DNA of 9,282 bases from JACZWL01 sp046756445 (GTDB taxonomy: Bacteria > Pseudomonadota > Gammaproteobacteria > Steroidobacterales > Woeseiaceae), in the NCBI GenBank assembly GCA_046756445.1, contig JBHHWI010000115.1:1-9282 (forward strand). The letters run 5' to 3'. Under the pieces are notes generated by a model. It saw only the letters and a program-made list of their open reading frames with translations, was not told the origin of the DNA and searched no databases. The position numbers and the translations under genes were made by a program. Each line of letters opens with the position of its first letter. Position 1 is the first letter of the stretch. This document shows positions 1-6,230 of the stretch, one piece after another.

Positions 1-156
1 GTCAGTGGTCTGCTGGTCGGGTTACTGCCCGTTGCCAGCGGGATCGTCGATGAGCCTGGAGTCGTGGGGGTTGCATTGGCATTGCCGAGTAATTCCCGCC
101 GCAATCGTCAATCGACAATATCTGTTGAGCCGGCGGTCAATCTTCTTGATCGCTGA
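1..156 (+). pseudogene. 3' fragment of a truncated WbpM/CapD-type dehydratase paralogue
   Basis: Frame 1 is open from the window edge to a TGA at 154-156 (51 codons). Its first 37 residues align without gaps to the dehydratase encoded just downstream, at nucleotides 886-996: both start VSGL, share LALPS and end in RRNRQ. By hand I count 20 of 37 identical residues and 76 of 110 identical bases. After RRNRQ the similarity stops and the frame ends 14 codons later, where the intact gene continues for more than 400 residues. The piece therefore matches the linker after the N-terminal CoA-binding-like domain and lacks the whole catalytic SDR domain. It may be the tail of a 3'-truncated gene that begins outside the window, or an isolated remnant. 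The 69% nucleotide identity argues for an old duplication or a related gene brought in by recombination, not a recent copy. Confidence 0.75.
103..129 (+). promoter_or_regulatory. Upstream element shared with 3781-3807
   Basis: This 27-base stretch matches 3781-3807 at 22 positions. The common core reads AATCRTCAATYGACRATA and is followed by CTGTT. In both places it lies 70-74 bases before the palindromic box. The core holds a small dyad around TCAATYGA, so it could be a protein-binding site. It overlaps the end of the truncated dehydratase fragment, so part of the similarity lies in former coding sequence. No known regulator is recognised. Confidence 0.45.
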
Positions 157-172
157 TTTTTCGCAAGAAATT

Positions 173-188
173 GCAACACAGAGTTTCC
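173..188 (+). promoter_or_regulatory. Palindromic box, copy 1 (upstream of dehydratase gene)
   Basis: The sequence GCAACACAGAGTTTCC is the most degenerate of four copies of the consensus GCAACACWGTGTTTCC; one base of the right arm differs. It lies 98 bases before the chosen ATG of the dehydratase gene. The following bases, ATACGGAAC, resemble ATAGCGAAC after copy 2, so similarity extends past the dyad. It is probably an operator or activator site, although the binding protein is unknown. Confidence 0.55.
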
Positions 189-285
189 AATACGGAACAA
201 GATATATGTGGGTAATTGTGTACATTGTGTAAATTGCGATGACCCACAGGGAGTTAGGCGTTCTAGCCTGGAAAGCCGAACAATA

Positions 286-2262
286 ATGTATGCATGGGGA
301 ATTCCTGGGGAACGAAGCAGCAACCGTGTCCGGTGCGTCCGTTTGCTGCGTAGCGGCATAATCGGCCTGCCGCGACCGGCCAAGCAAGCGTTGATGCTTA
401 TAGCGGACGTGATCGGCTTCGCCGTCGCTGTCTGGGCTTCGGCATGGCTCCTTTATGGCGGTGAAATTGCCGTACCGAGCATATTGCTGGTCACCCTGGG
501 CGCCCTTTTAGTGGTCATTCCCTGTACCTGGTATGTGGGATTGTACCGGTCGGTGGTCCGCTACATGGGCTTTGAACTGATTGTTGCCGGCGTAAAGTCA
601 TCCACTGTATCTGCCCTCGCCGTGTCGTCCGTTGCCTATGTGACCGGTGTTTTGTCGGCGCCGGTTCGCTTCGGCGCTGTGTACTGGGCGCTGTCCCTGC
701 TGTATCTGTTGGGCAGCCGGTATCTGGCGCGGCAGTTCCTCAATCACCCCAATCCGAGCAGAGAGCACGTAATGGTCTACGGGGCGGGAGAATGCGGGGC
801 GCGATTGGTCCTGGCATTGCTCGAGGGGGACACTTTCTTGCCGGTTGCGCTGATCGATGACGATGAATCGCTGCATGACAAGAAGGTCAGCGGCCTGGTG
901 GTTCAGTCGCCGACCGCGATTAGCCGGATCATCAATGAGCTTGCAGTCACGCGGGTTCTGTTGGCGCTGCCAAGTGCCCCGCGCCGCAATCGTCAGGCGA
1001 TTATCGAAGGTCTCGAGAAACATTCCGTGCATGTGCAGACGATGCCGGACATGAATGATCTCGTGTCGGGAAAAGCCCACGTTGAGGACATCGGTGACGT
1101 CGATATCATGGACCTGCTGGGTCGAGAGACAGTGGCGCCGGACGTAAAGCTGTTGAGCGCCTCGATCAAGGGAAAGTCCGTCATGGTGACCGGCGCCGGC
1201 GGCTCGATCGGATCGGAACTCTGTCGCCAGATCCTTCGCCTCGGGCCGAAATCTCTGGTGTTGTTCGAGATCTCGGAAGCGGTTCTCTATGACATTGACA
1301 AAGAACTCTCCGTGATGGCGGCAAAGCTCGACATCGATTGCAGGATTGTTGCCTTGCTCGGATCCGCGCATCGTGAGGTCCGTGTGCGGGAAGTTCTGGA
1401 GACGTTCGGCGTCAATATTGTCTTCCATGCCGCCGCTTACAAGCATGTTCCGGTCGTCGAACACAATCTCCTGGAAGGTATCTACAACAATATCTTCGGC
1501 ACGCTGCATACGGCGAGGGCGGCGATTGCCGCAAATGTTGACACGTTCGTGCTGGTATCCACGGACAAGGCCGTCAGCCCGACCAGCGTGATGGGGGCGA
1601 GCAAGCGGTTCTCCGAGATGATCCTGCAGGCCCTGCAGGATGAGCATCGCACAATGCGTTTTTGCATGGTTCGTTTCGGCAATGTTCTGGCTTCCTCGGG
1701 ATCGGTGGTGCCGCTGTTCCGGGAGCAGATCCGAAAGGGTGGGCCGGTGACGGTGACGCATCGTGACGTTACCCGATATTTCATGACGATCCCGGAGGCG
1801 GCGCAACTGGTCATTCAGGCGAGCGCGATGGCGCAAGGCGGCGATGTTTTTGTTCTCGATATGGGAGAACCGATTAAAATTCAAAACCTTGCGAGGCGCA
1901 TGATCAGTCTGATGGGCCTGAGCGTCAAAGACGACGAAAATCCGGGTGGCGATATCGAGATCGAATTCATCGGATTGCGGCCGGGCGAGAAGCTTTATGA
2001 GGAATTACTGATCGGCACGGACGTGTCTGCCACCGAGCATCCTCATATCATGCGGGCGAGCGAGGAATACCTGGCCTGCAGTCTGCTCGACCCGCTCATC
2101 GATGAGTTGAGCTCGTCGTTTATTGCTCGTGACCGGGACAGGGCGCGGGCCGTGCTCCTGAGGGCCATCGGGGGCTATGAGCCCGCCAACGGAATTGAAG
2201 ACCTCGTTTGCCTTGGACGACGCGATTCGCCTCATGAAGCACTGCGGGCCGCGAATTCGTGA
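286..2262 (+). CDS. Membrane-anchored nucleotide-sugar 4,6-dehydratase (WbpM/PglF/CapD family)
   Basis: The 658-residue product fits the family of inner-membrane UDP-GlcNAc-type 4,6-dehydratases, which make 4-keto-6-deoxy sugar nucleotides for O-antigen, capsule or exopolysaccharide. Residues about 36-146 hold four hydrophobic segments, preceded by the typical LPRPAK. A first Rossmann-like domain begins at VYGAGECG (about 164). The catalytic SDR domain begins at VTGAGGSIGS (about 301) and carries the signature STDKAVSPTSVMGASK (425-440). Here the usual SDR Tyr of YxxxK is Met436, with Lys440 kept, which is normal for this subfamily. RFGNVLASSGSVVPLF and RPGEKLYEELL follow, as expected. I chose ATG 286 because GGAAAG lies upstream and the N-terminus then fits the family; a GTG at 208 in frame would add 26 unlikely residues. 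The exact sugar substrate cannot be read from sequence. The gene converges with the OmpA gene, with 93 bases between stops and no clear terminator. A partial paralogue and a shared palindromic box lie upstream. Confidence 0.93.
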   Translation: MYAWGIPGERSSNRVRCVRLLRSGIIGLPRPAKQALMLIADVIGFAVAVWASAWLLYGGEIAVPSILLVTLGALLVVIPCTWYVGLYRSVVRYMGFELIVAGVKSSTVSALAVSSVAYVTGVLSAPVRFGAVYWALSLLYLLGSRYLARQFLNHPNPSREHVMVYGAGECGARLVLALLEGDTFLPVALIDDDESLHDKKVSGLVVQSPTAISRIINELAVTRVLLALPSAPRRNRQAIIEGLEKHSVHVQTMPDMNDLVSGKAHVEDIGDVDIMDLLGRETVAPDVKLLSASIKGKSVMVTGAGGSIGSELCRQILRLGPKSLVLFEISEAVLYDIDKELSVMAAKLDIDCRIVALLGSAHREVRVREVLETFGVNIVFHAAAYKHVPVVEHNLLEGIYNNIFGTLHTARAAIAANVDTFVLVSTDKAVSPTSVMGASKRFSEMILQALQDEHRTMRFCMVRFGNVLASSGSVVPLFREQIRKGGPVTVTHRDVTRYFMTIPEAAQLVIQASAMAQGGDVFVLDMGEPIKIQNLARRMISLMGLSVKDDENPGGDIEIEFIGLRPGEKLYEELLIGTDVSATEHPHIMRASEEYLACSLLDPLIDELSSSFIARDRDRARAVLLRAIGGYEPANGIEDLVCLGRRDSPHEALRAANS

Positions 2263-2355
2263 GCAAACGGCGACGGGAAGCTGGAACAAGCCGCGACCCG
2301 GGCTTCCGGCGGTAATTGTCCAAGGGGGCACCTTCAGATACAAGGAAGCTCTGAT

Positions 2356-3597
2356 TCAATGACGAATTCGCAGTTCCACGCGTCTGTTCGCGGCTCGACC
2401 CTGGGCTGAGACATTATCGGCAATGGGTTCAGCTTCGCCGTAGCCCCTTGCGGACAGATTGGCAGGGTTGGCCCCGGCGTTGATCATGTAGTCCCGGACG
2501 GTGTTGGCACGCCGTTCCGATAGACCCTGGTTATAGGCAGCATTGCCATTGCTGTCGGTGTGTCCGGCTACTTCAACTACCAACTCCGGATGCATCCTCA
2601 GCGTTGCCACGGCGTTTGCCAGAACATGCTCCGCGCCGGGTAAGAGGCGATCGGAGTTGCTCGCGAAATTGACCCCGGGCAAATCGATGACATCCCTGAT
2701 CTCACAACCGTTAACGTCAACACGGACATCGGCAGTCGTTTTCGGACACCGGTCGAGACGATTGACTACGTTGTCACCATCGTCATCCCGTTCACATCCG
2801 TCGGCATCGACAGCTACGCCGTTAACAGTATCGGGGCACCGATCATTATAATCCGGTATGTGGTCGCCATCACTGTCTCGAGGACAGCCAAACGAATCGA
2901 CCGGAGCGCCGGCCGGTGTGTTGGGGCAGGGATCGGCGCTATCAACAACGCCGTCGCCATCGCTGTCTCGCTCGCAGCCCGTATCATCTACCTCGACACC
3001 GATTGCCGTTGCGGGGCACCGGTCCCCGTCATCCGCTACGCCGTCCCGGTCGCTGTCAAGAAAGGTTCTCGCGCTGCGGCCAAACGAAAATTGCCAGCCA
3101 AGAGTTGCAATACGATCGGTCAGGTTGTTATTACTCTCATATGCAAGCCGCGCCCGGTATTCAGCTCTGAGCAATATGGAGCCGTCGCCATAGGCCCATG
3201 TGAATCCAATGCCCAGACTGCCGGTGGGACGATTCTCGTCACCGGCATTTTCGAGTTCAGTCCCCAGATAGCCGACGCCGGCCAACAAGTAGGTCGAAAT
3301 TGCGCTGTCAGGATTGAGGATCCCCAAGGCGTTGAAGCTGGCTTCGAAATGTTTCTGGCCAGGGAATCCGTTAATATCGGAGTAGCCGAGCAATCCCTCC
3401 AGCGAAATACGCTCTGATACGGCGCGGCCGACGCTGAGCTGAGCACCGGCCAGAGAATCGTCAATATTGCGATCACCGTCGTCATCTGTGTACACAACTG
3501 CCGGGGCTACGTACCAGTTGTCAGGCTGAGCTTGCGCCGTCGTCGAAAGAAGGACGGCCAGCACGAAGCTTGTCAGTCCGAACAGGGATTTCTTCAT
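2356..3597 (-). CDS. OmpA-family outer-membrane protein with TSP type-3 repeats
   Basis: The 413-residue protein starts with a clear Sec signal peptide (MKKSLFGL, a hydrophobic core, then AQA before QPDN, cleavage near residue 23). Residues about 25-175 have the alternating aromatic/polar pattern of a small outer-membrane beta-barrel. Residues about 181-299 are four thrombospondin type-3 repeats rich in DxDxDG, which should bind calcium. The C-terminus (about 303-413) is an OmpA-like peptidoglycan-binding domain with VNFASNSDRL, GHTDSNG, YNQGLSERRANTV and NRRVELRI. It probably anchors the outer membrane to the cell wall, with the acidic repeats as a spacer. The start at 3597 is fixed by GGAGG (3607-3611, nine bases away) and the signal peptide; the frame extends 14 codons further but lacks these. 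It is divergent from the signalling cassette. A structural or adhesion role is possible, but no specific ligand can be named. Confidence 0.93.
   Translation of the reverse strand: MKKSLFGLTSFVLAVLLSTTAQAQPDNWYVAPAVVYTDDDGDRNIDDSLAGAQLSVGRAVSERISLEGLLGYSDINGFPGQKHFEASFNALGILNPDSAISTYLLAGVGYLGTELENAGDENRPTGSLGIGFTWAYGDGSILLRAEYRARLAYESNNNLTDRIATLGWQFSFGRSARTFLDSDRDGVADDGDRCPATAIGVEVDDTGCERDSDGDGVVDSADPCPNTPAGAPVDSFGCPRDSDGDHIPDYNDRCPDTVNGVAVDADGCERDDDGDNVVNRLDRCPKTTADVRVDVNGCEIRDVIDLPGVNFASNSDRLLPGAEHVLANAVATLRMHPELVVEVAGHTDSNGNAAYNQGLSERRANTVRDYMINAGANPANLSARGYGEAEPIADNVSAQGRAANRRVELRIRH
2701..3057 (-). repeat. Four tandem TSP3 calcium-binding repeats within the OmpA gene
   Basis: Four units of about 30 codons each follow the plan DxDxDGxxDxxDxCPxT...GC. 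The unit starts read DSDRDGVAD, DSDGDGVVD, DSDGDHIPD and DDDGDNVVN. Each has one Cys-Pro and one Gly-Cys, so disulfides within or between units are likely in the periplasm. The last unit is the most diverged: its DVRVD replaces the GxxVD of the others, and Asn takes two Asp positions. Confidence 0.85.
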
Positions 3598-3780
3598 TAC
3601 GCTATACCTCCGTGACAAGGCAAATCCGAATATTTGCAAAGAAGAATCAAATCCGTGGGCAGTTCGTCGAATCCCAGTCGCAACGTTTCAGACGACGACA
3701 GAACCTGACTCATGAGTTCCGGGCGAACCGAATAGCGGCCAAGACTATACAACTCACTCGTCTTCGTATCATCACTTTAC

Positions 3781-3807
3781 AATCATCAATTGACGATAAC
3801 TGTTCAG
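3781..3807 (+). promoter_or_regulatory. Upstream element, second copy (matches 103-129)
   Basis: It differs from 103-129 at only 5 of 27 positions and keeps nearly the same distance to the next palindromic box (74 versus 70 bases). The core ATCAATTGAC contains the 8-base palindrome TCAATTGA. A shorter look-alike, ATCAATGAC, occurs at 7945-7953, but it is only about 20 bases before box 3. It is probably part of a larger common promoter architecture. Confidence 0.45.
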
Positions 3808-3854
3808 GTGGCAACCGGGAAGTATTGTGGTCACTGAATGCTGTACGCACGTTC

Positions 3855-3870
3855 GCAACACAGTGTTTCC
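3855..3870 (+). promoter_or_regulatory. Palindromic box, copy 2 (upstream of first pseudo-receiver gene)
   Basis: GCAACACAGTGTTTCC matches the consensus fully, with dyad arms AACAC and GTGTT around a central A. It is followed by GATAGCGAAC, similar to the sequence after copy 1. A TTGT-containing stretch (3888-3896) lies about 35 bases from the box start. This is the same spacing as from box 3 to its best -35 candidate. The box is 187 bases before the chosen GTG start at 4057, so a long leader or a further promoter is implied. Confidence 0.6.
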
Positions 3871-4043
3871 GATAGCGAACGAAACGGTTGTTGTAAACTG
3901 CGACTGCGATTTTCGTTATCGTGGGATTGTAAGCGACTGATGGTTTTGAAAATTCCGTCTGTCCTTGAGCGCTCAGCGCCTGGCACGTTGCGTTGCAGCA
4001 CGTCGAAATATGGTAGTAAAGACCGAGTGTCGCTCATTCGGGT

Positions 4044-4048
4044 GGGGA
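4044..4048 (+). promoter_or_regulatory. Ribosome binding site that decides the GTG 4057 start
   Basis: GGGGA lies eight bases before GTG 4057. The in-frame ATGs at 3838, 3940 and 4099 have no comparable purine-rich site. The GTG start also gives an N-terminal arm about as long as that of the paralogue at 8063. Confidence 0.5.
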
Positions 4049-4056
4049 ATACAGAC

Positions 4057-4851
4057 GTGCAGGATCCGGGAACAAAATTCGTTAACCACGCAAGTCCGAT
4101 GCCATCGGCTCCAGCCGCAATGAGCCGGAATAGCGCCGGGCCGAGGCAGATAGTGGTGCTTGACGGCCACCCGAAGACACCGGGGCATATCGTGCCCCCA
4201 TCCGGGATCTGGCCGCATGAGGTCGTATCGGTCACAAGCGTGAGCGATGCGATCAGATCGTGTCGATTGTTTACACCGACGGCAGTGATTGTACCGGTCG
4301 ATTTGTCGGGTACAGATGACGCCGCGACGATCGGCACTTTGCGCGCCGGCCTTCCGAGCGTACCGATCATCGCACTGGGCACGGCCTCGGATTACCGGAC
4401 GCTGAGTGCGATCCTCAGCCAAGGGGCGGATGCCTTCCTGTCGCGCGAAGACTTTGAGCAACCCAATTCACTCGGTGTTGTTACGCGAATTCAACAAAGA
4501 CGGAGTCCCGGGAAGGTGGGAGCGCTCTTGTGTGACAGTAACGGCATCATTACGGTTGCCAATGAATGCCTCGCCGACTGGCTGCGATATCCGAGCTCGC
4601 AATCGTTGCTTGGCAAGTGTGTGCAGCGCGAGCTGATGCATTGCCCGGATGATTGGCGGGCATGGGCGAGTATCCTGGCAGGCCTGGCTGTATCTCTGCA
4701 TCAGTTAGTCAACATCAAGACGCGGAATGGGCAGCTCCTGTGGATGCAGGTGGAAGTATTCGCATTACCGGGCTCGCCACCCGGACTGCAAGCTATGCTG
4801 GTCGGTAAGTCGAGATTTCCACAATTGGGTGATAGAAAGGAAACCGCGTGA
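4057..4851 (+). CDS. Pseudo-receiver + PAS-like signalling protein (paralogue of 8063-8932)
   Basis: The product is 264 residues if translation starts at GTG 4057; upstream ATGs are possible. Residues about 30-145 resemble a response-regulator receiver fold: IVVLD at strand 1, AVIVP at strand 3, VPIIALG at strand 4 and GADAFLSRE at strand 5. The phosphorylatable Asp is replaced by Pro80, the acidic pocket is reduced to Asp36-Gly and the conserved Lys is Arg130, so normal phosphorylation is not expected. Residues about 153-255 look like a PAS domain (GALLCDSNGIITVAN, CLADWL, GKCV, DDW.AW). The order and many motifs match the protein at 8063-8932: WPH, GTLR/TTLR, the QGA-A-L-RE strand, GKCV, the DW-AW pair and EVFA. 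There is no DNA-binding or enzymatic output domain. It may be an adaptor or ligand sensor for the kinase or EAL protein. It ends 126 bases before the next gene, likely the same transcript. Confidence 0.78.
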   Translation: MQDPGTKFVNHASPMPSAPAAMSRNSAGPRQIVVLDGHPKTPGHIVPPSGIWPHEVVSVTSVSDAIRSCRLFTPTAVIVPVDLSGTDDAATIGTLRAGLPSVPIIALGTASDYRTLSAILSQGADAFLSREDFEQPNSLGVVTRIQQRRSPGKVGALLCDSNGIITVANECLADWLRYPSSQSLLGKCVQRELMHCPDDWRAWASILAGLAVSLHQLVNIKTRNGQLLWMQVEVFALPGSPPGLQAMLVGKSRFPQLGDRKETA

Positions 4852-4977
4852 CAAACCGGGCCATACAGGTTGTTGTCACAAGCTCAATGGATGATTGCCG
4901 AACGCGACGATATCACGTCGGTGTCAGGTTTCCGTCCTTATGCATACACATAAACGGGCGCTTTGGGCAGTAGCACC

Positions 4978-6189
4978 ATGAATCAGATTCCAAATCGCCT
5001 GCTGGTTATCGATGACGAAGCTGCAATCTGCGACTTCATCGGCACCGTTGCGAAAAGAATCGGCTATGAAGTCAGAGCCACCGATGACCCTGACGAATTT
5101 TTTTCCTTATTGGACGATTTCAAACCCAGCACATTGATCATAGATCTCAATATGCCAAAGGTCGACGGCATCAAGCTGTTGGGCATTCTGGGCGATAAGC
5201 AGTATCAGGGCGCCATCATGGTTATAAGTGGAGCAGAGTCAAGGGTGTTGGCTGCGGCTCAAAAGTCGGGAACCAGCCACGGACTGAAAATGCTGGGCGT
5301 TGTCCAAAAGCCCGTATCGCTTTCGGATCTGCGGGATGCGCTGCAGGGGGCTCGGACCATGCAGCGAGTCGTTACTGAGAGCGACCTTCGCGAGGCGCTC
5401 GAAACCGGGCAATTGACGATCCATTATCAGGCGATAGTCGCCCGTCAGGGCAACGACGAGTGGTGGATCGTAGGCGCTGAAGCGCTGGCGCGCTGGCAAC
5501 ATCCGGAATTCGGTCTGTTGAAGTCGGACGAGTTCATCACCCTGGCCGAGGAGGCGGGATTGATCTCGGCAGTAACCGATTATGTACTCCGAACCGTTGT
5601 GGAGCAGATGTATGTCTGGCATGGCGCCGGTATGGATGTAGGTATCTCGGTGAACGTCGCCAGTGAACTGATGTCCGATCCGGACTTTCCGGACAGGCTC
5701 ATGGTCCTGTTCGAAGAGTATCGGGTGGATAGCTCAAAACTCACGATCGAGGTTTCGGAATGCACGGCCATGCAGGCGGGCGAGCAGGACATCGACATTT
5801 TGGCGCGCTTGCGACTCAAAGGGGTACAACTGTCCATCGATAACTTCGGCACAGGTCATTCATCACTGAGCCAATTGTTTCGACTGCCTTTCAGTGAACT
5901 CAAGATGGACCGGCTGTTCGTCATGGAGATCAGCAGCGATGCGGAAGCCAGGGCAATCGTCAAGGCGTCGATAAATCTCGCGCACAATCTCAATATGTGT
6001 ATCTGTGCCACCGGCGTCCATAGCCAGGAGATCTGGGATTTCCTGGATGCCGAGGGTTGCGACAAGGCTCAAGGCTACTTCTTTTCCAAACCGGTCAGTG
6101 CAGCGTCGTTCGAGAAGTTGTTCCGCGGGACAAGCGGCATTGCCGGCGCAGAGAATCCGGATGAGACTGTACCGGCTGTCGGCTCGTAA
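4978..6189 (+). CDS. Response regulator: receiver + degenerate EAL domain (RocR-like)
   Basis: The product is 403 residues. The N-terminal receiver (about 7-125) is intact: Asp12-Asp13, phospho-acceptor Asp56 in IIDLNMP, Ser84 and Lys111-Pro. The EAL domain (about 133-390) keeps Glu168-Ala-Leu, Arg172, Asn226, Glu258, Asp288, Lys309 and the AQGYFFSKP end. It departs at key sites. The DDFGTG motif reads DNFGTG (Asn289). AEGVE-T reads ATGVHS, putting Thr345 and His348 where the family has Glu. Measured against Pseudomonas RocR numbering as I remember it, every site is shifted by exactly seven residues, which supports collinearity. Loss of the metal/base Glu suggests weak or no cyclic-di-GMP phosphodiesterase activity, leaving ligand binding or protein interaction as its output. 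I chose ATG 4978, where translation enters the receiver directly; TTG 4963 is an alternative. It lies 41 bases before the kinase gene, its likely phosphodonor. Confidence 0.9.
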   Translation: MNQIPNRLLVIDDEAAICDFIGTVAKRIGYEVRATDDPDEFFSLLDDFKPSTLIIDLNMPKVDGIKLLGILGDKQYQGAIMVISGAESRVLAAAQKSGTSHGLKMLGVVQKPVSLSDLRDALQGARTMQRVVTESDLREALETGQLTIHYQAIVARQGNDEWWIVGAEALARWQHPEFGLLKSDEFITLAEEAGLISAVTDYVLRTVVEQMYVWHGAGMDVGISVNVASELMSDPDFPDRLMVLFEEYRVDSSKLTIEVSECTAMQAGEQDIDILARLRLKGVQLSIDNFGTGHSSLSQLFRLPFSELKMDRLFVMEISSDAEARAIVKASINLAHNLNMCICATGVHSQEIWDFLDAEGCDKAQGYFFSKPVSAASFEKLFRGTSGIAGAENPDETVPAVGS

Positions 6190-6230
6190 TCGGCCTGTTG
6201 CGGTTGCAGCGAAAGTTGCGGATCGGAGTC

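Larger units (their letters stand above)
3598..4056. other. Divergent intergenic region between OmpA gene and signalling cassette
   Basis: These 459 bases hold no convincing gene; the open frames crossing them have no family resemblance. The OmpA ribosome binding site is at the left end. On the plus-strand side there is the element at 3781-3807, the palindromic box at 3855-3870 and TGTAAACTGCGA at 3892-3903. That last stretch matches 11 of 12 bases of TGTAAATTGCGA at 228-239, downstream of box 1. Promoters for both directions must lie here, but I see no clean -35/-10 pair for either. Confidence 0.6.

Noticed and set aside
598..1884. Long minus-strand open frame of 428 codons
   Set aside because: It lies fully inside the well-supported dehydratase gene on the other strand; its protein has no recognisable family pattern and reflects high GC codon use.
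2276..2315. Possible terminator between the convergent dehydratase and OmpA genes
   Set aside because: Only a six-base stem (GGAAGC/GCTTCC) with a long loop and no T-run on either strand.
2177..2362. Small plus-strand frame spanning the dehydratase 3' end and the gap before the OmpA gene
   Set aside because: It overlaps the dehydratase in another frame, has no family resemblance, and its tail is only the 93-base gap between convergent genes.
2701..3057. Regularly spaced repeats that might suggest a CRISPR-like array
   Set aside because: The periodicity of about 90 bases is explained by the protein-coding TSP3 repeats; there are no identical DNA repeats with unique spacers.
3981..3997. Sigma-54-like TGGCACG...TTGCA upstream of the first pseudo-receiver gene
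   Set aside because: The two conserved halves are one base too far apart (GG to GC spacing of 11 instead of 10), and sigma-54 promoters are strict in spacing.
4921..4937. Possible fifth palindromic box, GTGTCAGGTTTCCG, before the receiver-EAL gene
   Set aside because: Only the right arm GTTTCCG matches; the left arm is absent, so it is not better than chance. A similar half-site, GTTTCCGAC, at 9174-9182 was rejected for the same reason.
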